Part shown: piece after piece, positions 47,131-58,739 of the stretch
How the letters are laid out: each line of letters opens with the position of its first letter
Position numbering within the stretch: the first letter of the stretch is position 1
Source of the DNA: Jacaranda mimosifolia
Lineage: Eukaryota > Streptophyta > Magnoliopsida > Lamiales > Bignoniaceae
Assembly (NCBI GenBank): GCA_018894105.1
Contig: CM032126.1
Location: 27,874,391-27,938,390, forward strand
Direction of reading: 5' to 3'
DNA length: 64,000 bases
Program-made: the position numbers and the translations under genes
Notes under the pieces: generated by a model
The model's input: the letters and a program-made list of their open reading frames with translations, nothing else
Told to the model about the DNA's origin: nothing
Database searches by the model: none

Positions 47131-48758
47131 TGGGACCTCCCGCGATCATGTCAATGACTCATCGAATGGGCGGGTGGGATTCTTAGGCATGTTTTTTTCC
47201 TTTGTCTTCTTTCCTCGGGCTGGCCGACCTTTCTCTAAGGGGAGTCTGATCGATTTTGCCCTCTTCGCGCCTGGCCTGCTCTTCGACATGTTTTTTCAGA
47301 TAGCCCTGCCTGATCAGTCTTTCGATCTCATCCTGCAAGTTGAAGCAATTTTATGTGTCATACCCTTTCTACTTATGGAAATGGCAGCATTTTTTCGATT
47401 TTTTCATGGCTTCTGTCTCTGTGAGCTTTCTGGGTTTTTTGAGCAGGTTGTCGTACTAAATGGCAAACAACACCTCCTTCCTCGGGAGGTTGAGCGGAGT
47501 GTAGTGGTGGAAGTGTTTTATGGGGGATCAACGTCCCTCTCTAACCTGACGGTCATCTTTTTCCTTGTTTTTCCTCTTGTCGACCTCCAGATTGTCGTAT
47601 TTCAATTTGTTCATCTCTTCTTAGGTCATGTACCTCTCCGCGAGGTCGAGAAGCTCCTCCATCGATTTGGGCTGCTCGCGTACCAATGCATTGGCACATT
47701 CCTTGTGCCTGAGGCCCAGGAATAACACGTCGATCAGGAATTCAATTCTGGGGTTGTCGATCTTTAACACCTCCATGTTGAATCGGGTGAAAAAGTCACA
47801 GAGGGATTCTCCCTCATTCTGCTTTACTGTGTGCAAATAGGTGTGCGGGATTTAAGCTTTTCTCCTGCTTGCAAACTGGTGCAAAAATTTATCGCACAAC
47901 TAGTCATACAAGTATATCGACGCCGGTTCCAATTTCACAAACCAGTCTAGTGCTATCCCTTGAAAGTTGGTCACCAGCATCTTAGTGTGGATGTACTCAT
48001 TGTGTCCATGCAGCTGCATCATTTGCTTGAACTGCATTAAATTTTCGTTTGGGTCGGCCGAGCCATCGTATTTGGGCAAGCCAGTCGGAATTTTGGCATC
48101 GACAGCAATGTGCTTGTCGATGATATCTTGGACAAAGAGGGAGTCTCTTTCTCTTCGGAATCTCTGTGGTCCCTCTTGATGGGGCAACCTTTCCATGTTT
48201 CTCCTCGAGATCTCCTCCAGTTGTCGGTTCAATTGCTGTACCTGGTGGGATACCTCCTCCTATTTCTCCATATTCGCCTGGGATGCATTTCTATTCGTGC
48301 GGGGTTTCGAGCATCCGACCCTATCACGCTGCGGGGCTCAAATGGTTTGAACACCATGGTCGACAGAATCCGCCACCTCCTCAGGGGGCAGGGGTCGAGC
48401 CATTTCTCTTGGAAAACGGCCTGGGCTCATTCGTGCCTCGATGGTGGCCTTCTAGATTCTGGTCGTTCAAAGTTTTCTTCGGGTTGTCTTCCTTCTGGGG
48501 CTACGGGTTGCAGTATTGCATGGCCACCGGCTCCGATTGGGTGGTGTGTTGATTCAAGGCTGTCGAGAGTTGAGCTGAAATCTGTGCGAAAATCTGCTCA
48601 CTGATGAGCTGCATCAATTGGGGCATGGTCAAAGTGACCAGTGGTTCTGGCTAGGCGCTAGACCCTGGGGCGCCTAGATCTTGCTAAGGTCTAGGTGAGG
48701 GAGAGCTGGATCTCCTATTTTCTTCCCTTCCTGAGGGGGCTCGCCTGGTGTTCACCAT
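47131..48758 (-). pseudogene. gag of element B
   Basis: Starts MVNTRRAPSGREENRR at 48758. The capsid spans about 47621-48180, with LPKYDGSADPNENLMQFKQM, DWFVKLEPASIY and GESLCDFFTRFNMEVLKI. A CCHC-like knuckle (CCHFHK...GYDT..C) lies near 47345-47390 but contains TAG and TAA stops. Overlapping plus-strand frames (46928-47725, 48110-48604) are shadows of this gene. Confidence 0.82.
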
Positions 48759-48778
48759 TTTCGATAGCAGACTCAAGG

Positions 48779-48796
48779 TTCCCACTGACGGTGGCA
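48779..48796 (-). other. diverged primer-binding site of element B
   Basis: On the minus strand TGCCACCGTCAGTGGGAA, matching the PBS of element A at most positions. Confidence 0.7.
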
Positions 48797-48798
48797 AA

Positions 48799-49558
48799 TA
48801 ATACAAGTAGAATCCGTTGAAGGTTGGATCAGGTAGATGTTTCGATGAGGTTCGACCTCTCTTATCGATAAACGAGTATAGGTGGGTTGAATCCTGCAAT
48901 CACTAACAAACGTCAGGCTAGCCGAGGAGCCCTTGGCTTAGGCACTCTGGCGCTCAAGTCAATACGGGTCGAGTAGACAATATGAGCAGCAGAGTAGGGG
49001 CTTTTTGTATATATGAGAGCATACCATTGAAAGGCTGGAGTGGGGGTATTTATAGCCTTATTTCCCTGGGGATTTGTCTAAGATTCCCTTGATGTGTAGG
49101 GAGGACCCTTGTCCTTGCATGAGGAGCAATTAGTCATCTTCCATCCCTGTACTATTCCAGGTGGCTGTTTTCCTAAGTTTTAGGGACAGGGTAGGATACT
49201 GCTGATGCGTCTGCCATGCCAGGCGGTAATGGGGCAACATGCACCATTAATGTGGAGGCATGCCACCTGTCAGTACATTTAATACGACAGAGATGGTACT
49301 GTGCTCTACTGACCTCTCTGGTCGGAAGAATGATCGACCTGACAATGGATTGGAGCACGGATTAGTGGTGCGGGCCGACATATCGACCCACAGCCTTGTA
49401 TGAGGCCTGGTCGAGTGCTCATTTGCCTAGGCACGCCGTTGATCTTCAAGGTCGACTAGGGTCGATAGTGCCATTGGGCCCCGGGTGCAAGATGGGCTTG
49501 GTGCTGCATCTTTAGGCTCACTGAGTTTGGGCCGAGCCACTTGGGCTATCCCATATCA
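48799..49558 (-). repeat. 5' LTR of element B
   Basis: About 760 bp. The outer end is CCATATCA on the plus strand and the inner end is next to the primer-binding site. TATAAAT on the minus strand lies at 49048-49054. Confidence 0.92.
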
Positions 49559-49563
49559 CACAT

Positions 49564-50240
49564 CAATAATATATATATATACATGTATTATGAGTAAATA
49601 AATACTTATAATATAATTAATAATATTATATATTAATTCATATGTATAAACATATATACATGTTACCATACATATGTGTAAACTATTTATAACTATAAAT
49701 AGTAATAAATATTAGTATTTATTATAAACTATTTATTATATAAAAAAGAAAAAAACTATTTATCACTATACATATTAGTATGTATTTACTGTTTTTAATA
49801 TGTTTATAATATATTATGATACAATATAACTAAAATTTAAAAGTAATAGTTATAAATGAATATTTATAATATAATTAATAATATTATATATTAATGTGTA
49901 TGTATAAGTATATATACATATTACCATATATATGTCTAAACTATTTACTACTATAAATAGTAATAAATATTAGTACTTATTATATAAAAAAAAAACTATT
50001 TATCACTATGCATATTTTATAATACATTATGATAAAATATACCTAGAATTTAAAAGTAATAGTTATAAATAAAAAATACAGTGCGTTTATGTTGAATAAA
50101 TATTACATAAATATTAAACGAATAATTGCTATTTTTGTTAAATTTTAAAATGCAAAATAATATTAACTTATACATAAGAATATTATAATTACTTTTTAAT
50201 TTGTAAATATTATATATATTATATTATTGAGACAAATGCA
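49564..50240. other. AT-rich interior of the CACTA element
   Basis: Contains two diverged copies (about 49600-49840 and 49855-50080) of a segment with TTATAATATAATTAATAATA and AACTATTTATCACTAT, an internal tandem duplication. No coding capacity. Confidence 0.6.
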
Positions 50241-50939
50241 TGAAAATACATGTGGTGTAGTGATCAGTTACTGATTTGAGTATAGCAAAAGTCTTGAGTT
50301 CGAATTCAAGAGGAAGCAAAGTTGAAGAGAAATATTTTTGACTCATTAAAATTAGTAACCGAAATATGCGGTCACTAATCGGTCACTGATCAGTAACCGA
50401 ATTAGTGACCGCCTAGTAACATACACAAATTTTTAAATTTTTTTTTAAATAATTAGTGACCGCCATTTCAATCACTAATCGATCACTAATTAGTGACCGA
50501 ATTGGTGACCAAGGCAAATTAGTGACGAAAGTTTTAGTGACCGATCGGATCGATCACTAAATCGGTTACTAAACCTGTTAGTGATCGATTTTTGCATATT
50601 TAGTGACCAATTTTTCGGTCACTAATACCCCTTTTGTTTTTTAGTGATTGTACACTAAACTTCTCCTTACCACATTGTACACTATCATTGACTAGTGAAT
50701 TGTTTGCATTCTTACCCTCCAATTCTTGAGCCAAGTCTTAGATATGCATCACTTATTTCAAGGTGGCCAAAATTGATTGATACGACTGTAGACACAAACT
50801 TGCACGCTCTCTATTCAATATTGCAAATCATTGTTGTTGTTCATCTTCAAATGAGGATGGCTTCGAAAAATTACACCATAGTTCCTTTCTTATTGATATA
50901 ATCCATCGCTTTTTAATGTATTTCTCTAGAAACTCTCGC

Positions 50940-52660
50940 AAGCACAATAGTTTGAAAGCAGAAATCAAGTGTCGACATGGGATCCCATCAACTCGAGCTT
51001 TTCACAATTACATTGAAACTTTTGAGCTAGCCAATCAATATTAACAAAGAAACGCTTGCCACTTGTGTTGGTATATGAGCTAAATTTTAAAGTGAACATG
51101 GAGTCATTATGATGGATTGCTTCTTCCACCACTAAGTCTTGCTCTTTTCTAATTTCTTTGCTAACCATTTCAAATATCTTTATTGTGTAGATATAGGCAG
51201 CATGCGCTTCAAGGGTTTACAATGCATCAGTGAGTAAAGAAAGGGTTGAGTTCTCACAATTTTCTATTCCGATAGAAAGTTGATCTAACTTTTGAATGCA
51301 AAAGTGGTATTGCATTAAAATTTTTGTTAATTTCATTTTCTTCAGACAAAGTTTCATAAAGGAATTCATAGATTCTGATCGTTGTATCATCCTCATCATT
51401 CTGAAAAAATCACCATGAAAATACGTGTCACTCCATAATTCTTTCTCTTTGCATTTTGGTCAGTCAACACAAATATTGACATCTTACCATCTATACTATC
51501 ACGAAACTTTTTTAACAACCATTGATAAAATTCTACAGTCTCATTATACAAAAGCACAGCACCAAACACACATGTGTTATAATGGTTGTTTACACCAACC
51601 ATAATTACTAAAGGAAAACAATATGCATTTGATTTATAGGTACTATCAAACACAACCACATCACCAAACAAATCAAACTGAACCTTGATATTCCAGCGGT
51701 CCAAAATCACCTCATCAATGTCTGTTCTTCATCAATAATATATTAAAAAATAAAGTCTTTATCATGCAACTTCATTCCATCGAGCAATGATAGAGTTGTG
51801 TCCACAACTCCATCTCTAATCATTTGCATTCTTTGCTTGTTAAGATAGTTATGCCCATCCTTTCTTTTGAATACTACATTCCTAGCACAACGTTCGATAT
51901 GTTCCAGATAATCCATAGCTTTTGATGGACTAATACCTGAACTTGTCATTCCACTTAGCTGATTTTCTTGGAAGGTTTTAAATATGTACACAATTTTTAG
52001 AAGTTGTATTGAGAACTCAACATTACTAATCAATCAATAAGTAAACATAAGAGGGCTTTGACAAATCTCAAGTAGTAAATAGATAAAATGAAATTTTTAG
52101 TTATGACTTTACTAGTTACATCGTAAATGATGAGCAATCTCCAGTATCTTTAACAGGTGATTGTGAAATGACATAAAATTAGTAACTCTATAAAGACCAT
52201 CGTGTTGATCATGAGACACATGAAATCAAGCTTCATATCCACATCTTGTTTTCTTCCTTGGTCATCACTTATGTTGGCCCACATATTTAAGGGGCTACTT
52301 GAGACCAATCTGAGAGCAAACCCACTCAACATTTTTCACAAGACCACCTTTTATTGTCTGTTTGTGATCCTTCTAATATTAAATCCATTCTTCCTATCAT
52401 AATTCCAATAAGAAATATCAACTTTCTCAGAAGTGCTAAACACTAAATTTGCAAGTAGATAAGGGTCTAGCTGCAAGCAATTGGACTCCAATGAAGTACA
52501 CTCCTTCTGCTTTAAATTTATATCATTCTTGCTGTCAACTGAGGTACTATCCTAACTGACTTGACCCTCCAATCTATCATCATCCATAAATGGAAAATCT
52601 TCACTAAACTTGAATGGGAAAAATCTCCTACGTCTTTAGAAACAAATAGTTTAGTTAAAT
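50940..52660 (-). pseudogene. FAR1/FHY3-type MULE transposase pseudogene
   Basis: Minus-strand pieces in order. A FAR1 DNA-binding-like segment lies at about 52130-52340 in a broken frame (RKKTRCGYEA, DGLYRVTNF, HNH). A linker lies at 52033-51743. The MULE transposase core at 51710-51396 has VVVFDSTYKSNAYCFPLVI, then FGAVLLYNETVEFYQWLLKKF and VLTDQNAKR. A C-terminal part lies at 51399-50965 with a degraded SWIM-like zinc motif (QCNCEKLELMGSH). Stops and shifts show it is dead. It may be a domesticated FRS gene relic or a MULE; no TIRs were identified. Confidence 0.78.
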
Positions 52661-53475
52661 ATACGTCAAATAAACTTAGCAAAATTTTATAAAGAAAATT
52701 AAGAAACTAAATGAGTTAGATAGCAAAATATATTAGTATAATTAAATAGCTTAGCTAGTTAATAAATATATATTGCGCATATTGCACATGAAAAGTACAT
52801 ACTTTCTGCAATATAGTTACTTCCAGAAAAATGTTTCTCACAAAAATATCAATATACACATTCAAAATTATGTTGATGTATCAAACAATTTATAGTTATC
52901 CTTGTAGTAGAGTTCTAAGTATCTTATGTTCAAATAGTTATGTGGGACCTTATTTCTTTCTTATTTTCACTCGCATTTTCACAATTAATAGCAATTATAG
53001 TGTGTAGTTTAGTATAGCTTTGGTCGTTGATTACGATTTTGAGATATAGATTATTTTTTTGTGTAAAGTAATCCTTTCAAGCAATCTTATAATTTGTTAA
53101 TAAACAAAGATAGAAACCATAGTAATAAAGTTGCAGTTCCTTGAGTTATCAAATTTCTTCTTAATGAATTGTAGCTACTATCACAAGATAGGCACATCCC
53201 ATATAAATAATCATATATTGCAGTTGAGATATTAAATGATTCTATTTCAATACTAAACTATACTGATATTATTAAATACACTGAATGCAACATACTCATT
53301 TCATCCAAAATTCTGTAATAAAAGATGTCACCATATATGATTTCAAGATCATCATCAAACCTAGTTTTATGTAGAAAATTTATCAAATAAAACAATACAA
53401 TAATAAAGATAAAAAAGAAAGAGCAGACTATGGATTTTTTACTAGTTAGCTATTCAAACAATCCATAAAAAGTAG
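52661..53475. other. AT-rich intergenic DNA
   Basis: I see nothing coding. It could contain the 5' flank of the FAR1-type relic. Confidence 0.5.
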
Positions 53476-54700
53476 CACTACAAAAAAATTCGCTTTTCTT
53501 GATGAATTTTTTTGATGGATTGCTACTGAACGACTAACTTCCAATGGAATTTTTTGCATCAAAAAACTCTCATCACAAAATAGTTCCCGACACATTTCCA
53601 AGAGAGAGTTTCAAGGGAAAATTTTCCGACGGATTTTTCTATCGAAAAATTTCTAACGGAATTCCGACAAACTTGGATTTTTTTCCATTGGAATCTTAAT
53701 ATTTCATTAATAAATTTAATGTTAATTTTCAAAGGAAATTCCTTTTATTTTCGTCGAAATTGAATTTTTTAAAAAAATTTTATATGATTACACCTCTAAC
53801 TAATTGATAAATCTTATATACAGAATACCATGAAAGTGCATAATAATAAGATTATGAATGGAAAATATAATTTCAACAAAAACTATAAATATAAATCTCA
53901 AAATGTAATAATCCTTCATTACAAAAAAAAAGAAATATATATATATATATAAAGCGTCCTATCTATTATGCAGCATCAGTATTACCAAAGTCGAAATAGT
54001 CATCAACATCACCATGGTAATCTTGCTTGATCAGAACCTCGACCTTGGCTGGTAGAAGGGCTGATACCTGACTTATCTGCTATCTGTAAAACAAAAACAT
54101 CTATTCAAGGCATTTAAGTCCCTTTAATATAGGTTATAGAAAGAGTATATAATGGAAAAAAAATTAGACAAGTTTTCCCTTAACATATAAGAATTCAAAA
54201 TTTCAAAAAGTGAAAACTAAAAAATCAAATAAATCAATAAAACAACATATCCATATAATACATACCGCATCCCCTTATAACTTCAAGACATGCAAGCAAT
54301 CAAAAACCAACAACAACAAATGAGAATGCTCCATCCCTTCCCCCAATACCTATCTTCCTTCCTAACTATCAATTCTACCTAAACTAAACACCTAGCGCAT
54401 GCTTAATGTTCATAAAAATATAACATTAGTAACATAATGTATATTACTTAAAAAAAGGAACCCTAAACTATTTCAAGTAAATTCAAACCCTAATAAAACA
54501 TTAAATAAGCAACATAACCTAACTAATAGAACAATTTGCTAAAATTTAAATCCTAAATTGAACCCTAACTAGTTGAAAAAAAATTTAAATCCTAATAATA
54601 TGTTTATTAGACAATATAACCTAACTAATTGAACAATTTACAGAATTTAAATCTTAAATTCAACAGTCACAATTGGAAACAAATCCAAATCTTAATCCAT
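53476..54700. mobile_element. probable end of a CACTA element
   Basis: CACTACAAAAAAATTCGC begins at 53476, followed by subterminal repeats of TTCCGACGGA and TTTCTATCGA type to about 53760. At 53960-54080 the minus strand has a short coding-like stretch resembling transposase C-terminal sequence. From 54240 to 54690 there are repeated CCTAACTAATTGAACAATTT and AAATTTAAATCCTAA motifs. The opposite terminus was not found, so the element is truncated or its end is hidden. Confidence 0.4.
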
Positions 54701-54704
54701 CCTA

Positions 54705-55900
54705 ATTTACCCGGGCCTCATTTGATAAAGCCTATTACACCTTACAAGATTGGGTAATAACAGTTAATGGCTCGTTTGATTTCCACAACTGAAATGTCAG
54801 GCTGGGACGGTTAATAGCGAAAGCCCGCAACTGTTCATGAAATTAAGCGCTACTGACATAGCGGCATCAAGGCTGCGATTGGTGGAGATTGTGAAAATTT
54901 GGCCTGCACTGTGTATATCCCTGACCAAAATTGCCCCTAACAATTCAATTCCAAGTCTCATTTTTGTCCTCTTCTGAACGCAAATAACAAAAAAACTCTC
55001 CACACCCACATTTGTTCTCCCCCACTTACAACATCAAATCGATTACAATTTCTACAGTGAAAGTGGAAGCGACTCAGTTTGAATCACATCACTTGTGCAA
55101 CCTCATCTCGGGTATGACATCTCTTTACTGAGAGTTTGTGGTGTTGAGCTATAATGGTCCGTTCTACAGTCTATCTTCATACTTAAATCTCTTGTCTTAT
55201 TTATTTAGCGTAGTCAGACCTTGTAGGAATTACTCTATTGGGGCCTTAGTTTAGATTATGCTTTCGACACATTTTTACCTATAAGGTCGATGTTATTCCC
55301 ACACCTATTAGCAAAGAGTTGCTCTACACCATGCTAGATTATGTTGTGCTCTGTTAGCGCACTATCTGTTACCCAATTTTAAAGTTCCAGAAACTGCCTT
55401 TGCAACTTTTGTATGTACTAGGACAACAATTTTATGCATTTGTGCTGCTGACATATTCTCTACAGTTATTTCTAAACCCTAAATGTGTATTGACACCCAC
55501 CGATACATATACCACCAGATTAGAGGTCCTATTAGTATATTACATCTAGCTGATCTATTAAGTAGATAAACTTGTGGGATTTTGGTGACACCATTGTACT
55601 TTGAATTGTTTCTCAGGTTACACTTTGGACCTTTCTGCAAATAATAGACCTCCATGTTCGAAATACTATGTGTCATGTTTACATGCATTTTGTGTCATGT
55701 TTACATGCATTTTTTGTTATGTTTGAATAAAGGAATTGGTTTTTTTTTTCACATTTGTGAACTCATGCACTCTCATTACCATGGTGGGCTGTGTATATGT
55801 GCCTTTCTTCATTAGTTTTACATTATTACTTCGATTGGAACCTCAAATTCAATACGGAATCCCTTGAACAACCCAAATAACGCATGGATATTTGTATGTT
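54705..55900. other. 5' flank of the Harbinger-type transposase
   Basis: Near 54715 GGGCCTCATTTGATAAAGCC and near 54766 TTAATGGCTCGTTTGATTTCC resemble PIF/Harbinger termini, but no matching inverted end was found downstream. The rest (55000-55900) has no frame of note and is a plausible promoter and leader for the gene at 55926. Confidence 0.4.
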
Positions 55901-55925
55901 GTAGATATTTTTTTAGGCGAATGCC

Positions 55926-57311
55926 ATGGATTTGCATACCCAAATTAAAATTCTATTAGAGATTTATGTGTATTTGCTCCGACGGATTGTTTGTATTATT
56001 TTGCTTTATCGTGTATACCTTATGTACCGTGGGAGGGCAAGGGGTATGTGTGATCAGATGCCTAGGAGGTGGAGCATCATTTATAAGATACCCGACCAAA
56101 TTAAGCACATGCGAGAGATAGTTGAACTAAATGATCAATCATGTATTGATAACTTGCGCATGGATCGAGCTATTTTTTGGAGACTTTGTTATTTGCTTGA
56201 GCATGTAGGGGGCGTACGACATGAAAAATGTGTCACAATTCCTAAGAAAGTAGCTACATTTCTATCCATCTTAGCACATCACAAGAAAAATAGGATTGTG
56301 AAACATGATTTCAAAAGATCGGGACATACTGTTAGCAAGTATTTCAAGCAATGTGTTAGAGCAGTGATAAAGATTAGTCCATTGCTCCTTTTCGACCCTC
56401 AGCCCGTCGGTGATGATTGTACTATTGATCCATGGAAAAGCTTTAAGGTAAATGTCTAAAGCATATATTTGCATGTGAGCACTGGAGACCATATTTTTTG
56501 CACTTTGATATGTAAGTAATATGACACTTTCTTGTGTTAGGGTTATCTGGGTGCACTTGATGGCACCTACATTTTGGTCCGTGTACCAAAGAGCGAACAA
56601 ACACGGTATAGGTCCAGGAAGGGTACGATAGCTGTTAACATCCTCAAAATTTGCAATCGTGATGTGAACTTCATTTATGTACTTGTCGGATGGGAGGGGT
56701 TTGCTGCTGATAGCAGGGTGCTAAGATCCACTGTGAATAGACCTAATGGGCTCAAAGTCCCACATGGTATCCAAAATTTTATTCAATGTGCACTTCTTTG
56801 AGGTTATCATTGTAAACTGCATTTCGATGATATAAAACTTCACCTGTGCTTTGTAGGAAATTATTATTTGTGCGATGCCGGATACACAAATTGTGAAGGT
56901 TTTTTGACCCCATACTGTGGCGTGAGATACCACCTAGATGAATGGAGCAATGGAGCATAAGCCCCGCAAAATGCCCGCGAGTATTTCAACATGAAACATG
57001 CTAGGGCCCGCAACGTCATTGAGAGGGCTTTTGGACTCTTGAACGGCTGGTGGGTTGTATTAAGGAGCACTACCTACTACCCAATAAAGACACAAAACCT
57101 AATTATAATGGTTTGCGCACTTCTTCACAATTACATTCGCACACAGATGCCCATCGACCCTTTAGAGGAAAGTATTTTGGGGGTTGTAGAAGTAGGTGAC
57201 GAACCAGGAGATGTTGAACATATTGATATGATTGAAAGTACACCTGAGTGGAGTAATTGGCGTGATGACATGGCCGTCAATATGTACGCATCGTGGAGGG
57301 GGGCTCATTAG
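55926..57311 (+). pseudogene. PIF/Harbinger transposase (near-intact, one stop)
   Basis: Three exons, 55926-56447, 56541-56766 and 56857-57311, with GT-AG introns (AAG|GTAAAT...TTAG|GGT; ATG|GTATCC...GTAG|GAA) join in frame to 401 codons including the stop. It matches plant HARBI1/PIF transposases: LRMDRAIFWRLCYLL, KNRIVKHDFKRSGHTVSKYF, then a DDE_4 domain with GYLGALDGTYI (Asp at 56559), NYYLCDAGYTNC (Asp at 56874) and ARNVIERAFG (Glu at 57021). One TAA at 56958, after DEWSNGA, interrupts an otherwise open frame. It would cut and paste DNA at TWA targets. A Myb-like partner frame follows 370 bp downstream. Confidence 0.9.
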
Positions 57312-57677
57312 GATGTCTTAGTTTAAGTTAGACGTGGTGAAATTGGGATGAAGCATTTAGCTGTCTTATGTAGTTGTGATTTTTATAATAAAGTCGGTAA
57401 CATTTGCTTGTACTTTACATTATACTTTGGATTATTTATGTCTGCGCGATGCTCTTTTCTATTAACACACCACTTTGTAATGCATTTGGTTCTTTTATTT
57501 GTTTGGTTTTGTCGTTTCTTTCGAATCTTATTTGTCATCATTCATTTATTTCCTCAAGCCAATATGTGCAATTTGAAATATAGATTTAACAGATTCCATA
57601 TTTGCTTGTTACTTGTTCATCACCGTAGTATCGTCTGCTGTTAATAATCATTATCCTTTCTTTCTTACTTGCAGGTC

Positions 57678-58732
57678 ATGGCGCAATCGGGGTGCTCTTC
57701 TCACAACAAAGAACGGTCAAACAAATCACCAGGGCCCCCCCGATGTTTCTGGACATATCAAGAGGAGGAGATACTGATAAATGCTTGAAGAGCCTTCGTG
57801 CATGTGGTTGGTGATGTGACAGCTCTTTTAGGGACGGGTACATGGTAAGGTTAGAGACAATGATGATCCAGAAGTACCCGGATTGTGGCATCCAAGTCAA
57901 ACATATCAAGTCGAAGCTTCAAGTTTGGAAGAAAACTTACTCAACCCTAAGAGGAACACTTGGATGTAGTGGAGGTGGGGGCATATCAATGGATCCTACA
58001 TCTCACATGATCATCGTTGAGTCGGAACCAGTTTGGAGTGAATACGTTAAGGTACCTTTATGAATTTTTTTAGTAATACGTTCTACTACATCGTGCTTTG
58101 TTGTTTAATGGTGCATTCTCGTATAAATAATATCAATGTCGCAGGCTAATCCGGATGTAGCCAAGCTCAAATTGAAGCCTCACCCATGGTATGACAGTTG
58201 GGTGGAAATATTTGGGAGCGACAGAGCTACTGGGGACCTTGCATTTGATATAGCGAATGTAGTACAAGAATTGTTGCACGGTGCCCAAATCGAGGGAGAG
58301 AATGTTGGTGAATATGGAGAACCACATGATTTCTATTCACCCGGATCTAATGTGGATTTTGATGATGTCTCTACAACGCCACCTTCTGGTTCTGGTTCAA
58401 AAAAAAAAGCATCTTCATCCAAAAAATAGAAGAGGTCTGATCAATTTGCAGATGAATTTGAGAAAATTGTGGGGTCTTTGCTCAAAGATACGAAGAGCAC
58501 TTTAGGAAGCATTGCCGAGAAGCTGCATCAATCACAGGTGCCCGACGTTGACTCGTCGATGAAAACTGGACTGTTCGAGTTGTTTCAAGATATTCCAGGT
58601 TTGACGTTGGACCAGCAAATTAAGGTTACACATCATCTTGCTAACCATAAGGCAGATATGGAAGCTTATTGGGGGATGAACAAGGAAGCTCGCGCCCGTT
58701 TTGTCTTGCTCCTAATTTCTAGTACACTATGA
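57678..58732 (+). pseudogene. Myb/SANT-like protein, partner of the Harbinger transposase
   Basis: ATG at 57678 follows an acceptor-like TTGCAG. The N-terminal RCFWTYQEEEILINA is the start of a plant Myb/SANT-like (Myb_DNA-bind_3 type) domain, continuing in another frame as FRDGYMVRLETMM, HIKSKLQVWKKTYSTLRG and ESEPVWSEYVK. A GT-AG intron at 58052-58144 joins YVK to ANPDVAKLKLKPHPWYDSW. A Ser/Lys-rich linker, a TAG at 58426 and a C-terminal part (FELFQDIPGLTLDQQIKV) follow. Harbinger transposons usually need such a Myb-like second protein for DNA binding and nuclear import. A TGA near 57782, frame changes and TAG make this copy defective. Confidence 0.75.
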
Positions 58733-58739
58733 CTGTTAT

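Larger units (their letters stand above)
39321..49558 (-). mobile_element. element B: Ty3/Gypsy Tat-lineage LTR retrotransposon with antisense gene
   Basis: A 10.2-kb element on the minus strand with a perfect 5-bp duplication CACAT (39316-39320, 49559-49563). It has the same layout as element A: gag-pol on the minus strand and the extra gene on the plus strand next to the 3' LTR. Protein similarity to A is high throughout. About 390 bp, including the N-terminal RT motifs, is missing near 46385, and many stops occur, so it is inactive. Confidence 0.94.
35465..50646. mobile_element. non-autonomous CACTA element split by two nested insertions
   Basis: The left end is CACAACAACAAAAATG and the inverted right end is CACTAAAAAACAAAAGGGG. 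Flanks are ATT on both sides (35462-35464, 50647-50649), a 3-bp duplication. Both arms are filled with direct and inverted copies of TTAGTGACCG, typical CACTA subterminal repeats. Removing 35757-38980 and 39321-49558 leaves about 1.7 kb without a transposase. The nest order is: CACTA first, then the two TG...CA insertions. Confidence 0.8.

Noticed and set aside
46928..47725. 265-codon plus-strand frame
   Set aside because: It is the complement of element B gag and protease coding DNA; the minus strand carries the recognisable motifs.
48110..48604. 164-codon plus-strand frame and overlapping 128-codon frame
   Set aside because: Antisense shadows of element B gag; no motif of their own, and distinct from the real antisense gene at 40396-42920.
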